Notes: generated by a model not told the origin, from the sequence alone. A stretch of DNA of 23,441 bases from Sulfuricurvum sp. (GCA_022729835.1 DZBC01000006.1:1-23441), one strand, 5' to 3'. Counted from the first letter of the stretch, positions 16,411 to 23,441 are shown. Numbers and translations: made by a program.

Positions 16411-17999
16411 GCGTGCGCTCCTTTGGCGTGATTGGGTTTTTTCATCATGCGCTTCGCAAAATAGGGGGTAAAGATATAGGCTACAAAAAGTGAGGCGATC
16501 AGCGAGACCGGAACATTGGCGGGAATGGGCTTCATAAATTGTCCCATCATCCCTCCGACAAAAGCCATCGGGACCATCGTCAGAATGATGGCAAAGGTGG
16601 CAATATTTGTCGGCGGTCCGATTTCATCGGTGGCTTCGATCAGTAACTCATCGATCTCTTGATGGGCGGACTCAACAGAATGGAAGTGGCGGTGAATGTT
16701 CTCAATCACAATGATCGCCGCATCAACCAGTAGTCCCAGACTCAGCAAAAATGCAAAAAGGGTGATGCGGTTGATCGTTTGTCCGGTGATATAAGCGATA
16801 AACAGAGTGATCGCCAAAATCGCTGGAACAGTAAAGGTGACGATCAGCGACTCTCTCCAGCCTAAAACAAAGATGAGCAGCACCGCAATGATGACAATCG
16901 AGATCAGCAGGTGAAACACAAGCTCATTGACCGCTTCATTGGCCCGTTCGCCATCGTTTCTGGTGATGGCATAACTGATGCCGCCCTCTTGGAGTGCCTC
17001 GGCGTAAGTTTCGAGCTCTTTTTTGACCTCTTCGGCGATGATGACGGCGTTGGTGCCTTTGAGTTTGGAGACAGTCAGTGTCACCTGATTGGTAGGCGTC
17101 GTGAAGGTACCTTCATGGTTGAGGCTGATGGTGGCGGATTGGACATTTTGGATATCGTGTGCGTCGGTGACGGTAGCAACATCGCGCAGATGGATCGGAG
17201 AGCCCATATACTGAGCTACGATAATCTCTTCCACATCTTTGATCGATTCGATGGCATTTTTGACCCCCATCATCACAATCTGATTATCGTTGGTGCGGTT
17301 TTTGACAGCCGGAACATTATAGGCGAGCGCTTTGATCGCTTCGACGATTTGCCCTAGTGAGAGGTTGTACCCAGCGAGCCTGCCTAGATCAACTTCGATG
17401 TTAAACTGGTGTTTATTTCCGCCTTTGAGCGCCGTGACGGCAACATTGGGCAGGGCGTTGATCTGGTGTTGGAGGTTTTTGACGGCGTCATAGAGTTCAG
17501 TAGGACCCATGTTAGAGCCCTCTTTGGCATAAAATGCGACGGAGAGGATGGGAATGTCTACGTCGATATCAAGTGGCTTGATGATGGGTTGCATGGCATT
17601 TTTTGGGAAGATGTCCATGTTTTGCATCACTTTGTCGTAGATCTTTAGGTTGGAGTCCTCCTTCTCTTCGCCGATGAAAAAAGCGGCATTGACGATGCCC
17701 ACGTTGTCCATTGCCATGCCGTAGATGTGCTCAATTCCCAAAACCTCCTTGAGCTTGCGCTCAAGCGGTTTAACAATGATCTTCTCAACCTCTTTGGCGG
17801 AGGCTCCAGGCAGTGCAACGATCACCGTCGAACCACTAACCACCATCTGTGGATTCTCCTCGCGTGGCATGACCATTAGTGCTAGATAGCCGATGGCCAG
17901 AAGCGTGACACCTAAAATGATTGTCAGCGGACTGTTGAGAAAATACTTGGCGAGTTTTCCCGAACCATCCTTGGGCACATAAGCTTTATGAAGTTGCAT
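16407..17999 (-). CDS. RND efflux pump, N-terminal half (split AcrB-type)
   Basis: 530 residues: TM1 (about 26-46), the first periplasmic loop beginning VIVALPGASAKEVEKIIVKP, and TM2-6, ending soon after IFTPYFAKRMMKK, exactly where a full-length pump would continue towards TM7. In TM4 the motif is LLVDAAIIVIENIH (Asp near 426): only one Asp is present where AcrB has an Asp-Asp pair, as in heavy-metal RND pumps of the CusA type. The start is ATG at 17997-17999 with AAGGAG 5 bases upstream, 9 bases after the adaptor gene. The protein must pair with the C-terminal half, encoded immediately downstream, to make one protomer. Confidence 0.88.
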   Translation of the reverse strand: MQLHKAYVPKDGSGKLAKYFLNSPLTIILGVTLLAIGYLALMVMPREENPQMVVSGSTVIVALPGASAKEVEKIIVKPLERKLKEVLGIEHIYGMAMDNVGIVNAAFFIGEEKEDSNLKIYDKVMQNMDIFPKNAMQPIIKPLDIDVDIPILSVAFYAKEGSNMGPTELYDAVKNLQHQINALPNVAVTALKGGNKHQFNIEVDLGRLAGYNLSLGQIVEAIKALAYNVPAVKNRTNDNQIVMMGVKNAIESIKDVEEIIVAQYMGSPIHLRDVATVTDAHDIQNVQSATISLNHEGTFTTPTNQVTLTVSKLKGTNAVIIAEEVKKELETYAEALQEGGISYAITRNDGERANEAVNELVFHLLISIVIIAVLLIFVLGWRESLIVTFTVPAILAITLFIAYITGQTINRITLFAFLLSLGLLVDAAIIVIENIHRHFHSVESAHQEIDELLIEATDEIGPPTNIATFAIILTMVPMAFVGGMMGQFMKPIPANVPVSLIASLFVAYIFTPYFAKRMMKKPNHAKGAHA

Positions 18000-18008
18000 T
18001 GGAACTCC

Positions 18009-18803
18009 TTAGGGGATTATGACAGTGGCATACATGCCTGGAAAAATCGCTTGCATGGCTTGTCGTTCGAAACTCACTTTGACTTTGAAGGTGTGGGTCA
18101 TGGGGTTGGAGCTGGGAATAATGGCGCTAACAGTACCGATTGCCTTGAGGCCTGCTGAGGGAATTTCGACCTGAACCTTTTGTCCATAAGGCACACGCGA
18201 AAGATCGTTTTCTGCCACTTCGATCGCAATTTTCAGATCATGCAGATCGGCCAGTACGAACGCCGGCATACCGGGCATCGCCATCTCTCCAACCTTGATG
18301 TTTTTGGCGACGATGACACCGTCATTAGGCGCGGCAATCTCAAGGTAGCGATACTGGTTTTCGACCTCTTTGAGTTGTGCTTTGGCTTGTTCAACTTGCT
18401 TTTTACTGATATTGACCATATCTTTGAGGTTTTGAGACGCGAGGTCAAGATTTTCAACTTCATATTGACTGACCATGTTTTTTTCGAGCAGGCGCTTATG
18501 GCGGGCGAGGTTAAGCAAGACGTTGTTGTACTGATTTTGGTTCATCTGCAAGGCAAGTTCTGCCTGAGCGATACCCAGTTCCACGCGCGACTTGGCGGAA
18601 TCGACCTCTTTGGAATCGATGGTGTAGAGCAGGGTCCCTTTTTTGACCTGCTCACCTTCGCTGGCACCCACATGGGTCACAAAGCCCATATAGCGGCTGG
18701 TGATCATCTTTTGGTTGTCGGAGATGACGCTTCCGGAAACTTGGAGGCTGTCGGCCATTAGGGCGTTACATGTAAGTAAAAAGGCAATGAGGGTTGATTT
18801 CAT
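18009..18803 (-). CDS. RND periplasmic adaptor (membrane fusion protein)
   Basis: 264 residues with a Sec signal peptide (MKSTLIAFLLTCNALMA). Domains: first lipoyl half (MGFVTHVGASEGEQVKKGTL), alpha-helical hairpin (about 65-145), second lipoyl half (APNDGVIVAKNIKVGEMAMP) and beta-barrel (LKIAIEVAENDL ... YATVIIP). It ends right after the barrel, lacking the membrane-proximal domain of AcrA-size adaptors (about 400), so it is a minimal version. It links the pump to the TolC-like channel. The ATG overlaps the TGA of the TolC-like gene (ATGA), with GGAG 8 bases upstream. A copy of the TTACATGTAA palindrome lies within its signal-peptide codons. Confidence 0.9.
   Translation of the reverse strand: MKSTLIAFLLTCNALMADSLQVSGSVISDNQKMITSRYMGFVTHVGASEGEQVKKGTLLYTIDSKEVDSAKSRVELGIAQAELALQMNQNQYNNVLLNLARHKRLLEKNMVSQYEVENLDLASQNLKDMVNISKKQVEQAKAQLKEVENQYRYLEIAAPNDGVIVAKNIKVGEMAMPGMPAFVLADLHDLKIAIEVAENDLSRVPYGQKVQVEIPSAGLKAIGTVSAIIPSSNPMTHTFKVKVSFERQAMQAIFPGMYATVIIP
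18766..18775. repeat. Iterated palindrome TTACATGTAA, copy 8
   Basis: Perfect copy in the signal-peptide codons of the RND adaptor, read as Leu-Thr-Cys-Asn. Confidence 0.8.
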
Positions 18804-20227
18804 GATTGGACTCCGTTAAGTAGTTGTTCGAGGGCAAAGACCCGTTCGTTTCTTTGATTTTTGACTTTGAGCAGCTCAAGGACTTTAGAGAGTTGCTCGG
18901 ACTGTTTGATGACCAGATCGCTCATGGATGCGAGCTGCTCTTTGTAGCGCGCTTCATAGTTTTCGTAGATGGTGTTGGCCAATTCGAGTTCGTGTTCTAG
19001 CGCCGTGATCTCGTAATCGAGTGAGCGGATTTCAGTCATGATTTTATCAAGCTGCAAGGCGATACCCTTTTTGGCCAATTCAACTTGTGTACGGGTCTTA
19101 AGGGCTTCGACGCGTGCGCGTTCAAATTTTGCATCGTCAGCAAGGCCATTGAACAGGTTCCATTTGAGCTGTACGCCTATGGTGTAGGAGCCTTGATCTA
19201 CGGCGTATTCTTGTAATGATTCGGCAGCCGTCTGTACCTCTGCTTGCATCCCGATCATGGGAAGATAATCGGCGCGTTCTGCGTCAAGCATGCTTTGACG
19301 AATTTGCAAACCGGTTTGTGCGCGGCGTACGTCGAGATTGCCTTCGATGACGGCTTCGTGCGTGAAGGCACGAAGTGCTGCATCCTCGGAAGGGACTTCG
19401 ATACTCTGGATGTTTTGGTTGAGCAGGAAGCTCAAATAGTGATAGAGTAGCTTTTCGTTGGCTTGCATTTGGTTGATGGAACGCTCGACGTTGGAGCGCT
19501 TGGAGCGCACTTCCAGGAGGTCGATATTTTTGGCGTAGCCCTCTTCGATCATCGTTTCGGTCATTGATTCGACCTTGCCGATGTTGGCATGAATGGTGCG
19601 CAGATTGCGCAGTGCCTCTTCGAGCAGCCGCATATCATAGAATGCTTTGCGGGTTTCATAGATTTTGAGGTTGAGCAGTTGAGTGCGATCCAGATGCTTT
19701 AGGCGCTGCATCGCTTCGGCGGCCTCAACGTAGGCGCTGATTTTGCCGCCGACGTAAAGCGGTAGGCTATATTGGAGTTTACTTTGAAAAAAGTTTCGAT
19801 CATCGGGATGGTTGAGATCTTCGGGCATGACCTTAAGTAAGTCGGTCATATTTTGGGTGAAGCCTTGTGGCAGGGCGCCGGGATTGGCGTTGATGGCTTC
19901 GAGCATTTGACCCATAGGGGCGAGAAACTCGCTAAAGCCAAAGTCACCAAAGCTTGCTTCTCTGCTGGTGAGCTTAAAGCCAAAGGTGTTGAGCGCGTCG
20001 TTAGTGCGCGAGACGTTTTGGATGAAATCCAGACTACCGTAGTGTGCTCCAACAGCTTGCGCGTAAGACGTTTCTGCACTTTTTAGATCAAAGTCGGCGG
20101 CCTTGAGTTCAAGATTGAGAGAGGTAAGCAAAGCCAGCGCCTCTTCCAGATTCAATCGATCGGAAGAGACGGAACTATCCGCATAGACGTGGATAAACGC
20201 GACGGTAACAAGCGATAAAAAACGCAT
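18800..20227 (-). CDS. TolC-like outer-membrane efflux channel
   Basis: 475 residues, first gene of the four-gene RND operon. The N-terminal signal peptide (MRFLSLVTVAFIHVYA) is followed by LNLEEALALLTSLNLELKAAD, the standard opening of outer-membrane efflux proteins. Two repeats of long helices and beta strands follow, including KLQYSLPLYVGGKISAYVEA near residue 155 and VQLKWNLFNGLADDAKFERA near residue 350, each with the typical beta-strand followed by a Gly-rich turn. AAGGAG lies 10 bases before the ATG. The length is normal for the family. Export of small molecules or metal through the tripartite complex is inferred from the operon. Confidence 0.9.
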   Translation of the reverse strand: MRFLSLVTVAFIHVYADSSVSSDRLNLEEALALLTSLNLELKAADFDLKSAETSYAQAVGAHYGSLDFIQNVSRTNDALNTFGFKLTSREASFGDFGFSEFLAPMGQMLEAINANPGALPQGFTQNMTDLLKVMPEDLNHPDDRNFFQSKLQYSLPLYVGGKISAYVEAAEAMQRLKHLDRTQLLNLKIYETRKAFYDMRLLEEALRNLRTIHANIGKVESMTETMIEEGYAKNIDLLEVRSKRSNVERSINQMQANEKLLYHYLSFLLNQNIQSIEVPSEDAALRAFTHEAVIEGNLDVRRAQTGLQIRQSMLDAERADYLPMIGMQAEVQTAAESLQEYAVDQGSYTIGVQLKWNLFNGLADDAKFERARVEALKTRTQVELAKKGIALQLDKIMTEIRSLDYEITALEHELELANTIYENYEARYKEQLASMSDLVIKQSEQLSKVLELLKVKNQRNERVFALEQLLNGVQS

Positions 20228-20377
20228 GATGTGATCACTCCTTATGGGTATTTTCCTAGAAATAGTGGATAAGACTTGATAATAATTATGAGCGCGGATT
20301 ATAGCGTATTGTGTTTATTTTATTTTTTAAAGCTGGGTTCTTGTAAGATTACGCCAAAAAACAAAGGGCATAACAAC
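20228..20377. promoter_or_regulatory. Divergent intergenic region, RND operon / efp
   Basis: 150 bases. On the minus strand TATAAT at 20298-20303 could be the -10 for the RND operon, giving a leader of about 65 bases. On the plus strand TAAGAT at 20344-20349 lies about 30 bases before efp, preceded by a T-rich stretch. No -35 or operator is obvious. Confidence 0.35.
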
Positions 20378-20944
20378 ATGGCAACCATCGGTATGGGTGA
20401 TATCAAAAAAAATATACGTCTGATCATTAACGACGTTCCTTATAAAGTGATTGAGTTTCAACACGTCAAACCGGGCAAAGGTGCGGCATTTGTGCGTATG
20501 CGGGTGAGGAGCTTTATCGATGGCAAGGTGATTGAGAAGACAGTACATGCCGGTGACAAATTTGAAGTGCCTGAACTGCGCCATGTCACGATGCAGTTTC
20601 TCTATGACGACGGCGATCAGTTGCAGTTCATGGACAACGAAACGTATGAACAAATCGGATTAAGCTATGATGCTTGTGAAGAGGCAATGAAGTGGATCAA
20701 AGACGGCACCAACGTTGATATGATCTTCTATCGCGGCGATGCGATCAGCGTGGATGCTCCGGCTGTGATGGAGCTAAAGATCGTTGAAACCCCGCCCAAC
20801 TTCAAAGGTGATCCCTCAAGCGGTTCTCGCAAGCCTGCCACGCTTGAAACCGGCGCAGTAGTTCAGATTCCGTACCACATACTCGAAGGCGACGTGATAC
20901 GGGTCAATACGGTCGATGGTGAGTATATCGAAAAGGTTAAATAA
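20378..20944 (+). CDS. efp: Translation elongation factor P
   Basis: 188 residues from ATG at 20378 (MATIGMGDIKKNI), the standard EF-P length; an in-frame ATG at 20285 would add a non-conserved leader. EF-P binds ribosomes stalled at consecutive prolines and stimulates peptide bond formation. Three domains are visible: the KOW-like N domain with VKPGKGAAF, whose Lys34 is the residue that EpmA-type enzymes beta-lysylate; the central OB domain (DNETYEQIGLSYDA); and the C-terminal OB domain with GDPSSGSRKPATLETGA and DVIRVNTVDGEY. The following DJ-1 gene is 24 bases downstream on the same strand and may be co-transcribed. Confidence 0.98.
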   Translation: MATIGMGDIKKNIRLIINDVPYKVIEFQHVKPGKGAAFVRMRVRSFIDGKVIEKTVHAGDKFEVPELRHVTMQFLYDDGDQLQFMDNETYEQIGLSYDACEEAMKWIKDGTNVDMIFYRGDAISVDAPAVMELKIVETPPNFKGDPSSGSRKPATLETGAVVQIPYHILEGDVIRVNTVDGEYIEKVK

Positions 20945-20948
20945 GACC

Positions 20949-20958
20949 TTACATGTAA
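20949..20958. repeat. Iterated palindrome TTACATGTAA, copy 9
   Basis: Perfect copy and the only intergenic one, between efp and the DJ-1 gene; its last AA is part of the AAGGAG ribosome binding site. Confidence 0.8.
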
Positions 20959-20968
20959 GGAGCATCTG

Positions 20969-21529
20969 ATGGCAAAAGTAGTGGTTCCCGTTGCAACGGG
21001 ATTTGAGGAGATTGAAGCGGTCTGCATCATCGACGTGTTGCGTCGCGGCGGTGTCGAAGTGTTGATCGCATCAGTGGGCAAAGAGCTGAGCGTCAAAGGG
21101 GCCAATGGCATCGTCATCGGTTGTGACTTACATGTAAGTGGTGTCAGTGCGGAGATGATCGACATGATTGTACTGCCTGGCGGCTGGGGTGGCACCAATA
21201 TGCTCGCACAGGATGTGAACGTGCAGTCACTACTGCGCGCCATGGATGCCAAGGGCAAGCTCATCGGTGCCATCTGCGCCGCTCCGTATGCCCTATACAA
21301 AGCCGGCGTACTCAAACAGGCCTACACATGCTACCCTTCGGTTGAAGAGCAGATCGAGGGGAGTGCCTATCTAGGGGAGAGCTCGGCGGTGGTAGAGTCT
21401 GGCAATGTCATCACCTCACGCGGCCCAGCAACGGCTATCTGTTTTGCTCTGGCGATTGTACGCAAACTCTGCGGTGAAGAGAGCTATCTCGCAGTTAAAG
21501 GCGGCTTGCTGGCCGATTACTGCGGATAA
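20969..21529 (+). CDS. DJ-1/PfpI family protein
   Basis: 186 residues, start ATG with AAGGAG 6 bases upstream. It has the DJ-1/ThiJ/PfpI flavodoxin-like fold: N-terminal VVVPVATGFEEIEA with the conserved Glu16, IVLPGGWGG near 67-75, and the nucleophile elbow AICAAP with Cys103. Proteins of this type are variously described as glyoxalases, deglycases or chaperones; the sequence cannot decide between these. It follows efp closely, so co-transcription is likely. Two TTACATGTAA copies flank its start (20949 and 21128); the first merges with its Shine-Dalgarno. The stop is followed by a probable intrinsic terminator. Confidence 0.93.
   Translation: MAKVVVPVATGFEEIEAVCIIDVLRRGGVEVLIASVGKELSVKGANGIVIGCDLHVSGVSAEMIDMIVLPGGWGGTNMLAQDVNVQSLLRAMDAKGKLIGAICAAPYALYKAGVLKQAYTCYPSVEEQIEGSAYLGESSAVVESGNVITSRGPATAICFALAIVRKLCGEESYLAVKGGLLADYCG
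21128..21137. repeat. Iterated palindrome TTACATGTAA, copy 10
   Basis: Perfect copy inside the DJ-1 gene, read as Leu-His-Val. Confidence 0.8.
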
Positions 21530-21537
21530 CGCTTTGG

Positions 21538-21575
21538 TGCATTGCCTGCACGCTCGGGCGGTGCAAACTTTTATT
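21538..21575 (+). terminator. Probable intrinsic terminator after the DJ-1 gene
   Basis: Arms 21538-21548 and 21555-21565 pair over 11 positions (TGCATTGCCTG with CGGGCGGTGCA, three of them G-T), with a 6-base loop, then AACTTTTATTC. It lies 8 bases after the DJ-1 stop and abuts the 3' end of the convergent truC gene. Confidence 0.6.
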
Positions 21576-22309
21576 CATTTTTCCAGTTTGAGCGCATCTT
21601 CCCAAGAAAATCGCTTCAAAATTCCCCTCCATGCATTATCCAAAGGCGCAACCAGCCGGATCGTCTCTTGAGCAAACGGATGGAAAAATTCCAGACTTTG
21701 GGCGTGTAGAAGCATCCGTCGGCACTCAAAACTGTGGCGAAAAAGGCGGTTGTGTTCTCCCCGTCCGTAGGTGCTGTCGCCGATGAGGTGGTGTGAAATA
21801 TGCTTCATGTGGCGGCGAATCTGATGCTTTCGACCCGTCTGGGGCGTTACATGTAAGAGTGAATAGCGCACGCTCTCATAGCGTCCCAGCGCGATAGGCA
21901 GCTCTATTGTGGCAAGGCGTCGATAGGCGGTGCGGGCGCTTTGCGCGGGCTTATTGGGATCGGCTTGTTTGTCGCAGATTTTATCAAGCTTCTCTTTGAG
22001 CGGGTGATCGATTAACCTCTGCTCATCGGTGAATCCGCGCACAACGGCAAGATAGTGTTTGCTCAGCATGTGTGACTTAAACTGCGCCGCCATCGTTTGC
22101 GCCGCTTCTTTGCTCAGTGCGAAGAGCAGTACACCCGATGTGGGTTTATCAAGCCGATGTAGGGCATAGACCCGCTTGCCGATCTGATCGCGCAGAAGCT
22201 GCATCGCAAAGCGCGTTTCGTGGCGGTCAATCATCGAGCGGTGTACCAGCAAATCGGCGGGCTTGTTGATGGCAACGAAGTGTTCATCATGATAAATAAG
22301 TTCCAACAT
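21575..22309 (-). CDS. truC: tRNA pseudouridine(65) synthase TruC-type (RluA family)
   Basis: 244 residues. The opening MLELIYHDEHFVAINKP, LLVHRSMIDRHET and the catalytic motif HRLDKPTSG (Asp54) follow E. coli TruC closely, as do LDKICDK, GRYESVRYSLLHV, TGRKHQIRRHMKHI and IGDSTYGRGEHN. The enzyme isomerises U65 in the T-arm of some tRNAs. It lacks an S4 domain, as TruC does, and ends slightly shorter than the E. coli enzyme (260). A related RluA-type rRNA enzyme cannot be fully excluded. It converges on the DJ-1 gene with a 45-base gap. The start ATG at 22307-22309 has only a weak AGG upstream. Confidence 0.87.
   Translation of the reverse strand: MLELIYHDEHFVAINKPADLLVHRSMIDRHETRFAMQLLRDQIGKRVYALHRLDKPTSGVLLFALSKEAAQTMAAQFKSHMLSKHYLAVVRGFTDEQRLIDHPLKEKLDKICDKQADPNKPAQSARTAYRRLATIELPIALGRYESVRYSLLHVTPQTGRKHQIRRHMKHISHHLIGDSTYGRGEHNRLFRHSFECRRMLLHAQSLEFFHPFAQETIRLVAPLDNAWRGILKRFSWEDALKLEK
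21847..21856. repeat. Iterated palindrome TTACATGTAA, copy 11
   Basis: Perfect copy inside truC, read as Leu-His-Val. Confidence 0.8.
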
Positions 22310-22451
22310 AACGCTAACCTATATTCAGTGGGGATTATAGAAAATTAGCGTATTATACACAACTTATTTTACGCGCTTACGCCCTGCGTCTGCGAGCGGC
22401 GTTCAAGCTGTTCGTGCGCCTTGCTCCAAGGCCGATTTCCAAGGAATCATC
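22310..22451. promoter_or_regulatory. Divergent intergenic region, truC / helicase-like gene
   Basis: 142 bases. The AT-rich half near truC holds its promoter; TATTAT at 22351-22356 could serve the plus strand. The GC-richer half (22375-22440) would be a leader of the plus-strand gene and contains a loose inverted repeat ACGCC (22379-22383) / GGCGT (22398-22402). AAGGA lies before the ATG at 22452. Confidence 0.35.
22334..22362 (-). promoter_or_regulatory. Promoter for truC
   Basis: On the minus strand TATAAT (22334-22339) is preceded after 17 bases by TTGTGT (22357-22362). The -10 lies 25 bases upstream of the truC ATG, giving a short leader. Confidence 0.5.
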
Positions 22452-23441
22452 ATGTCTATTCTCTCTATCAAACGTCACAACCACCGTGTCTATTTTTGCG
22501 AACTTGCGCGCAGGGATGAGATGCTTGCGCTCTTATTTGAGCAACACGCTAAGCAATCCATCGCGCTGATCAGCGAAACACCGCTTGAGCTCTCTTGGGC
22601 ACCCCATATCGAGGTACACACGGCCCAAAGTATCGACCGAGCATTCGATCTGATCATCAGTGTCGAACTACCTGAACAACCCGAACGCTATATCGCCCGT
22701 TTGGCCTATGCCACCAGTTTTGCTTTTGTGGTGCTTCCTCCTGAAATGATGTCGCAGCTCTATCCGATTGAGCAGATTCTGGGGCGCTCTTTGGTGCAAG
22801 AGCGCGTAGAGGGATTTGCCGAAGCGATCCCCCGCAAGCCCGTTGTAGAAGAGCAAGTTTGGATCATCGATCGCGAGGCTATGAAAAGTGAGCGCAATGA
22901 GGGTCCCAGTCATCGCGGCGGTGATGCCAGAGGCAAATCAAATTTCATCAAAAAAGATGCGCAGGGCAAGGCGATCTTTGATCGTAAATCGGGTGAGCGC
23001 AATCACCGTTATGACGGGAGTGCCAAAGCCGAAACCGATCGCACAGAGCGCAAACCTTACCGTGAAGAGAAGCGCCCCTATGATCGAGAGAAAAAGCCTC
23101 TTGATGGGGAGAGAAAACCTTTCGATGGACCGCGTAAACCGTACGACGGAGAGAAAAAACCTTACAACGGACCGCGTAAGCCTTATGACGGTGAACGCAA
23201 ACCTTATGATGGGGAGAAGAGACCTTATAACGGACCGCGCAAGCCCTACGACGGTGAGAAAAAGTCATTTGACGGTGAACGTAAACCGTACGATGGCGAG
23301 AAAAAACCTTACAACGGACCGCGTAAGCCTTATGACGGCGAACGCAAACCTTATGATGGGGAGAAGAGACCTTACAACGGACCGCGCAAACCTTATGATG
23401 GCGAACGCAAATCGTTTGACGGCGAGAAGAAACCCTTTGAT
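22452..23441 (+). CDS. Degenerate DEAD-box helicase C-lobe-like protein with 7-residue repeat tail, 3' end outside window
   Basis: 330 codons visible without a stop; ATG at 22452 with AAGGA upstream. Residues 1-130 resemble, in order, the second RecA lobe of RhlE-type DEAD-box helicases: ELARRDEMLALLFEQHAKQS followed by IALISET (like the strand and helix that open that lobe), then AFDLIISVELPEQPERYIARL, FAFVVLPPEM and LYPIEQILGRSL. The motif VI consensus HRIGRTGR is not present (IARLAYATSFA stands there), and there is no DEAD-containing first lobe, so ATP-driven unwinding is unlikely. Residues about 145-200 are charged linker. From residue 201 on, the protein is a tandem array of KPYDGEK-like heptads, mostly Lys, Arg, Pro, Asp, Glu, Gly and Tyr, surely disordered and probably nucleic-acid binding. 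The family call rests on remembered consensus, not alignment. Confidence 0.65.
   Translation, partial: MSILSIKRHNHRVYFCELARRDEMLALLFEQHAKQSIALISETPLELSWAPHIEVHTAQSIDRAFDLIISVELPEQPERYIARLAYATSFAFVVLPPEMMSQLYPIEQILGRSLVQERVEGFAEAIPRKPVVEEQVWIIDREAMKSERNEGPSHRGGDARGKSNFIKKDAQGKAIFDRKSGERNHRYDGSAKAETDRTERKPYREEKRPYDREKKPLDGERKPFDGPRKPYDGEKKPYNGPRKPYDGERKPYDGEKRPYNGPRKPYDGEKKSFDGERKPYDGEKKPYNGPRKPYDGERKPYDGEKRPYNGPRKPYDGERKSFDGEKKPFD
23052..23441 (+). repeat. 21-base in-frame tandem repeat (18.6 units), with 147-base higher-order period
   Basis: Consensus unit encodes K-P-Y-D-G-E-K/R, with variants KPYNGPR, KSFDGER and KPFDGPR. Units 5-11 (from 23136) and 12-18 (from 23283) repeat the same series of seven variants, so a 147-base block has been duplicated. 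The array continues past the window end. Confidence 0.9.

Noticed and set aside
16400..16415. RND gene as a pseudogene by frameshift
   Set aside because: The junction has an ATGA overlap and a strong Shine-Dalgarno, and both halves are complete at the domain boundary; a decay product would not be expected to show this.
18180..18761. 193-codon open frame on the plus strand inside the RND adaptor gene
   Set aside because: It is antisense to a well-supported gene, has no recognisable domain or start signal, and looks like a codon-use shadow. The same holds for similar antisense frames within bcsB (3693-4097), bcsA and the RND genes.
20276..20377. Earlier in-frame start for efp
   Set aside because: EF-P homologues begin MATIGMGD; the extra residues are non-conserved and lie in the promoter region.
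447..21856. TTACATGTAA as a classical transcription-factor operator
   Set aside because: Ten of 11 copies are inside genes, far from promoters, and genes of unrelated function carry them; a regulon operator would cluster in promoters.
23052..23441. CRISPR-like array
   Set aside because: Units are adjacent without spacers, are 21 bases long and keep one reading frame; this is a coding tandem repeat.

Overview
The window looks like chromosomal DNA of a Campylobacterota (epsilonproteobacterial) species. The support is the EF-P sequence with the C-terminal style usual in that group, the AT-rich periodic promoter regions, compact operons with 4-base ATGA overlaps, and moderate GC. I cannot name the genus; a Sulfuricurvum/Sulfurimonas-type organism is a guess. 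No rRNA, tRNA, CRISPR array, insertion sequence or phage gene was seen. No gap between genes exceeds about 150 bases.

Left part (1-8576, all minus strand): a cellulose operon in the order SPOR-like protein, bcsA, bcsB, bcsZ, then a long TPR protein that runs off the left edge and sits where bcsC sits in the classical bcsABZC order. BcsA carries a PilZ domain. BcsB has an extra LamG-like (concanavalin-fold) domain of about 165 residues inside it.

Middle (8577-14581): divergent from the cellulose operon is a plus-strand gene for a two-SPOR-domain protein fused to a TolC-like outer-membrane channel. Converging on it from the other side are two genes that look like the core of an alginate-type synthase: an Alg44-like PilZ-TM-HlyD protein and an Alg8-like GT2 synthase fused to a periplasmic right-handed beta-helix (pectate-lyase-like) domain. 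I infer a second polysaccharide, made by the Alg8-like enzyme, switched by cyclic di-GMP through the PilZ of the Alg44-like protein, edited by the beta-helix domain, and perhaps exported through the SPOR-TolC protein. None of the usual AlgK/AlgE/AlgX partners is visible.

Right-middle (14692-20227, minus): a four-gene tripartite RND efflux operon (TolC-like, periplasmic adaptor, RND pump). The pump is split at its natural midpoint into two separately translated halves.

Right end (20378-23441): efp and a DJ-1/PfpI gene (plus), truC (minus), and a plus-strand gene running off the window. The last encodes what looks like a degenerate DEAD-box helicase C-terminal lobe with a long tail of 7-residue repeats.

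Across all of this, regardless of gene, strand or reading frame, the palindrome TTACATGTAA recurs: 8 perfect copies plus 3 GTACATGTAA variants, 10 of 11 inside coding sequence. This is far above chance and is the most striking non-genic signal in the window.
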